From contig CADCUE010000234.1 in assembly GCA_902805805.1 (NCBI GenBank), positions 1 to 7,737 on the forward strand: 7,737 nt of DNA, written 5' to 3'. Below are positions 6,124 to 7,737 of this stretch, one piece after another. Source of the stretch: an uncultured Frankineae bacterium (GTDB lineage: Bacteria; Actinomycetota; Actinomycetes; Mycobacteriales; SCTD01). The notes under the pieces are model-generated. The model was not told where the DNA came from. It made no database searches and saw nothing but the letters and a program-made list of their open reading frames with translations. The translations under genes were made by a program, and so were the position numbers. The stretch's first letter is position 1, and every line of letters begins with the position of its first letter.

Positions 6124-6129
6124 TAGGTT
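6124..6129 (+). promoter_or_regulatory. Candidate -10 box TAGGTT for a leaderless HNH mRNA
   Basis: TAGGTT ends six bases before the ATG at 6136, placing the expected transcription start on the A of the start codon. The only Shine-Dalgarno-like string, GGAGG at 6112-6116, is 19 bases from the ATG, too far to serve it. Both facts favour leaderless translation. No good -35 is seen. Confidence 0.55.
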
Positions 6130-6135
6130 CGTCTC

Positions 6136-7464
6136 ATGACGGCGACGGGTGCGGCTCTTGCGCCGCTGGTCGACGCGGTGGTCGCGCAAGCCCTGGACCA
6201 GCTGAGCGTCGAGCAGCTGCAGGTCCAGATCGCGGCCGTCACCCCGCAGGTCGCCCAGCTGCAGGGCTGGCTCACCACCGCGGTCGGGCGGCTCGAGGAA
6301 CTGTCCGACGGCACAGTGGTCGGGGACGAGGGTGGGGCCCGCACGGTCGCCGGATGGCTGGCGCAGGTGCAGCACACCACCGCGAGCGCCGCCGGCGCGC
6401 AGCTGCGGACCGCCCGGCTGCTCCGGTCGATCCCGCTCGTCGCCGACGCCGTGCTGGAGGGCGTCCTGACCCCGCAGCAGGCGGCGGTGCTCACCCGGTT
6501 GGTCGACAGGGTCGACGCCTCGGCGCTGCTGGCCGCGCAGCCGGATCTGATCATCGTGGCGGCGGCGATGGATCCCGCGCAGCTCGGCCAATGGGTCACC
6601 CACCAGATCGCGACGCACTGCGAACCGCAGTTCGACCGCGAGCAGGCCCGCAGCGGGGAGCAGCGGTACCTGCAGACCAGCCGCGAGGCCGACGGCAGCC
6701 TGCGCGGCCGATTCCGGCTGGCCGCCGAGGACAGCGAGGTGCTGCTCACCGCCCTGGAGCCGCTGGCCCGCAAGGCCGGTGAGGAAGATCGCCGCACCGC
6801 CGGGCAACGCCGCGCCGACGCCCTGGTCGAGCTCGCCGAGCAGGTGGTGCGGCACGGCGAGCTCCCCGACGCCGGCGGGTTGCGGCCGCAGCTGAGCTAC
6901 GTCCTGCCCGCCGACTGGGCCGCCGGCCAGCAGGCGCAGGCCGTCTGCCCGGACTGCGGACCGCGGTGCGCCGAGCACGCACCGCTGGGCTTCGCCGACA
7001 CCGTGCGTACTGCCCTGCCCGGTCGCGGCGGCGTGCGCGCCGAGCAGGCTTGCGCCACCGCCGCGTGGAGCGGACCGCAGACCCGCAGCCGCATCGAAGC
7101 GCTGATCTGCGACGCGCGGATCAGCCGGGTGCTGCTCGACCCCGTCGGACAGGTCTCCGGACTGCAACCGCTGCGCGACTCGGTCACCCCCCGCCAACGC
7201 CGCGAGCTCGCCGCACGCGACCTGGGCTGCACCGCGCGAGGCTGCACCCGACCACCGGCCATGTGCGACGCCCACCACCTGCGCTCACGCGCCGACGGCG
7301 GCCCGACCGACGTCGGAAACCTCGTCCTGCTCTGCCGCAGACACCACGTCCTGTGGCACCAGGGCAAGCTCCAGCTCCACCACCTCGACGTCCCCTGGCA
7401 CCCCGACTCGCGCACCGGACCGCCACCTCACCTGCTCGACGACCTGCTGGCCGCAGGACCATGA
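6136..7464 (+). CDS. DUF222 and HNH endonuclease domain protein (13E12 repeat family)
   Basis: The 442-residue protein has an N-terminal helical DUF222 region (about 20-235), ending in the recognisable RRTAGQRRADALVELA (219-234), and a C-terminal HNH nuclease motif. In the HNH part, C365-x4-C370 and C400 with H403/H404 are probable zinc ligands, H380/H381 in DAHHL provide the first catalytic histidine, N395 in GNLVLLC the asparagine, and H403/H404 the last histidine. The motif looks intact, so metal-dependent DNA nicking or cleavage is plausible, but no member's role is well established to my knowledge. Between the two parts lies C271-x2-C274-x3-C278, which may be a small additional metal site. 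The family is multi-copy in many actinomycetes, and in M. tuberculosis the related REP13E12 repeats serve as prophage integration sites. The ATG is chosen because the -10 box is placed for leaderless starting. Sequence composition does not differ obviously from its neighbours. Confidence 0.9.
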   Translation: MTATGAALAPLVDAVVAQALDQLSVEQLQVQIAAVTPQVAQLQGWLTTAVGRLEELSDGTVVGDEGGARTVAGWLAQVQHTTASAAGAQLRTARLLRSIPLVADAVLEGVLTPQQAAVLTRLVDRVDASALLAAQPDLIIVAAAMDPAQLGQWVTHQIATHCEPQFDREQARSGEQRYLQTSREADGSLRGRFRLAAEDSEVLLTALEPLARKAGEEDRRTAGQRRADALVELAEQVVRHGELPDAGGLRPQLSYVLPADWAAGQQAQAVCPDCGPRCAEHAPLGFADTVRTALPGRGGVRAEQACATAAWSGPQTRSRIEALICDARISRVLLDPVGQVSGLQPLRDSVTPRQRRELAARDLGCTARGCTRPPAMCDAHHLRSRADGGPTDVGNLVLLCRRHHVLWHQGKLQLHHLDVPWHPDSRTGPPPHLLDDLLAAGP

Positions 7465-7509
7465 CGGTGGACGCAGGCGCGATGCCCGCCCCCGCAGCGT
7501 CGACTTCTG

Positions 7510-7539
7510 CGACCGGCACCTGTCCGACCGCCACCTGCG
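7510..7539 (+). repeat. Tandem imperfect 15-bp direct repeat
   Basis: CGACCGGCACCTGTC (7510-7524) is followed immediately by CGACCGCCACCTGCG (7525-7539), identical at 12 of 15 positions. It lies in the 145-bp gap between the HNH and NYN genes. A duplicated binding site or a simple local duplication would both fit. Confidence 0.4.
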
Positions 7540-7546
7540 GTCGCGA

Positions 7547-7565
7547 CGCCTCCGTCATCGAGGCG
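7547..7565 (+). terminator. Possible hairpin terminator or operator, CGCCTC-N7-GAGGCG
   Basis: Perfect 6-bp arms flank a seven-base loop, starting 83 bases after the HNH stop. There is no T-run after it, so it would be an atypical terminator of the kind often seen in high-GC actinomycetes. It also covers the position of a -35 element for the NYN promoter, so an operator is an alternative. Confidence 0.3.
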
Positions 7566-7576
7566 GGTTCGCGACG

Positions 7577-7582
7577 TAGGTT
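7577..7582 (+). promoter_or_regulatory. Candidate -10 box TAGGTT for the NYN gene
   Basis: TAGGTT would set transcription to start near 7589, leaving a leader of about 20 bases that contains the AGGAG at 7598-7602. The flanking bases (TAGGTTCG) are the same as at the HNH promoter. Confidence 0.45.
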
Positions 7583-7609
7583 CGGGTCCTCACGGACAGG
7601 AGCCCGAGT

Positions 7610-7737
7610 GTGCTGAGCAGCGACGTCGCCGAGCCGCGGGTGACCTACCTCGTCATCGACGGCGAGAACCTCGACGCCACGCTCGGCGTGAGCGTCCTCG
7701 GCCACCGCCCGGCGCCTGACGAGCGGCCGCGGTGGGA
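7610..7737 (+). CDS. NYN domain-containing protein (partial, N-terminus only)
   Basis: Only 42 codons are inside the window. After a short lead, residues 13-42 read YLVIDGENLDATLG and then LGHRPAPDERPRW, the recognisable N-terminus of LabA/NYN-type PIN-like proteins of actinomycetes. D17, N20 and D22 fit the first acidic cluster that binds the metal ion in this nuclease fold. The family is thought to contain RNases, but activity of this member cannot be judged from the fragment. The GTG at 7610 is chosen because AGGAG (7598-7602) lies seven bases ahead; the overlapping GTG at 7608 meets a stop after one codon. It follows the HNH gene by 145 bp on the same strand but has its own apparent promoter, so co-transcription is not needed. 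Confidence 0.75.
   Translation, partial: MLSSDVAEPRVTYLVIDGENLDATLGVSVLGHRPAPDERPRW

Larger units (their letters stand above)
5774..6135 (+). other. Gene-free 362-bp region rich in inverted repeats
   Basis: No convincing coding frame is present on either strand; the short open frames have no family-like content. The stretch holds a GGAGG-N6-CCTCC hairpin at 5827-5842, possibly the 3' end of the preceding gene, and four further inverted repeats: 5841-5852, 5922-5955, 5992-6005 and 6020-6037. GCGCATGCGC at 5952-5961 is another short palindrome. The right end carries two DnaA-box-like 9-mers and a -10 box for the HNH gene. Confidence 0.6.

Noticed and set aside
1..7737. CRISPR array, tRNA, rRNA or complete insertion sequence
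   Set aside because: No regularly spaced repeats, no cloverleaf-like sequence, and no transposase or terminal inverted repeats with target duplications were found on reading.

Overview
The window is very GC-rich, with strong G/C preference at third codon positions, GTG/TTG starts and several genes that look leaderless. Together with a FadE5/DmdC-like acyl-CoA dehydrogenase and a DUF222/HNH (13E12-type) endonuclease, this points to an actinomycete. The DUF222/HNH protein resembles, from memory, versions seen in Geodermatophilaceae (Blastococcus, Modestobacter, Geodermatophilus); that family placement is inference.

Layout from left to right. (1) Positions 1-1653, minus strand: an exported cell-wall-binding protein with a signal peptide, three cell-wall-binding repeat 2 (CWB2) units and two Ig-like domains. 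It starts at TTG and runs off the left edge. (2) Positions 1654-1836: its leader, with a candidate -10 box (TAGGTT) and nested inverted repeats. (3) Positions 1837-4814, minus strand: three co-directional genes, in transcription order an acyl-CoA dehydrogenase of about 596 aa, a small UBP-type zinc-finger protein and a pirin-family bicupin. The last two overlap by two bases, and the pirin appears to start at CTG. (4) Positions 4815-4906: a short divergent promoter region. (5) Positions 4907-5773, plus strand: a 3-hydroxybutyryl-CoA dehydrogenase-type enzyme. (6) Positions 5774-6135: a 362-bp gene-free stretch with several inverted repeats, two DnaA-box-like 9-mers and a -10 box placed for leaderless transcription. 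(7) Positions 6136-7464, plus strand: a DUF222/HNH endonuclease-like protein. (8) Positions 7465-7609: a short intergenic region with a tandem 15-bp repeat, a hairpin and another TAGGTT box. (9) Position 7610 to the right edge: the first 42 codons of a NYN-domain (LabA/PIN-like) protein.

The acyl-CoA dehydrogenase and the hydroxyacyl-CoA dehydrogenase are transcribed divergently from one 92-bp region. They catalyse chemically adjacent classes of step in acyl-CoA beta-oxidation, so they could serve one degradative route; the substrate cannot be read from the sequence. The pirin and zinc-finger proteins travel with the dehydrogenase, probably in one operon, with unknown roles. The DUF222/HNH gene is an accessory, often multi-copy family in actinomycetes. 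Its upstream region is the least explained part of the window. No complete new system is evident. The most promising unexplained signals are the DnaA-box pair plus inverted-repeat cluster before the HNH gene, and the recurring TAGGTTC promoter element.
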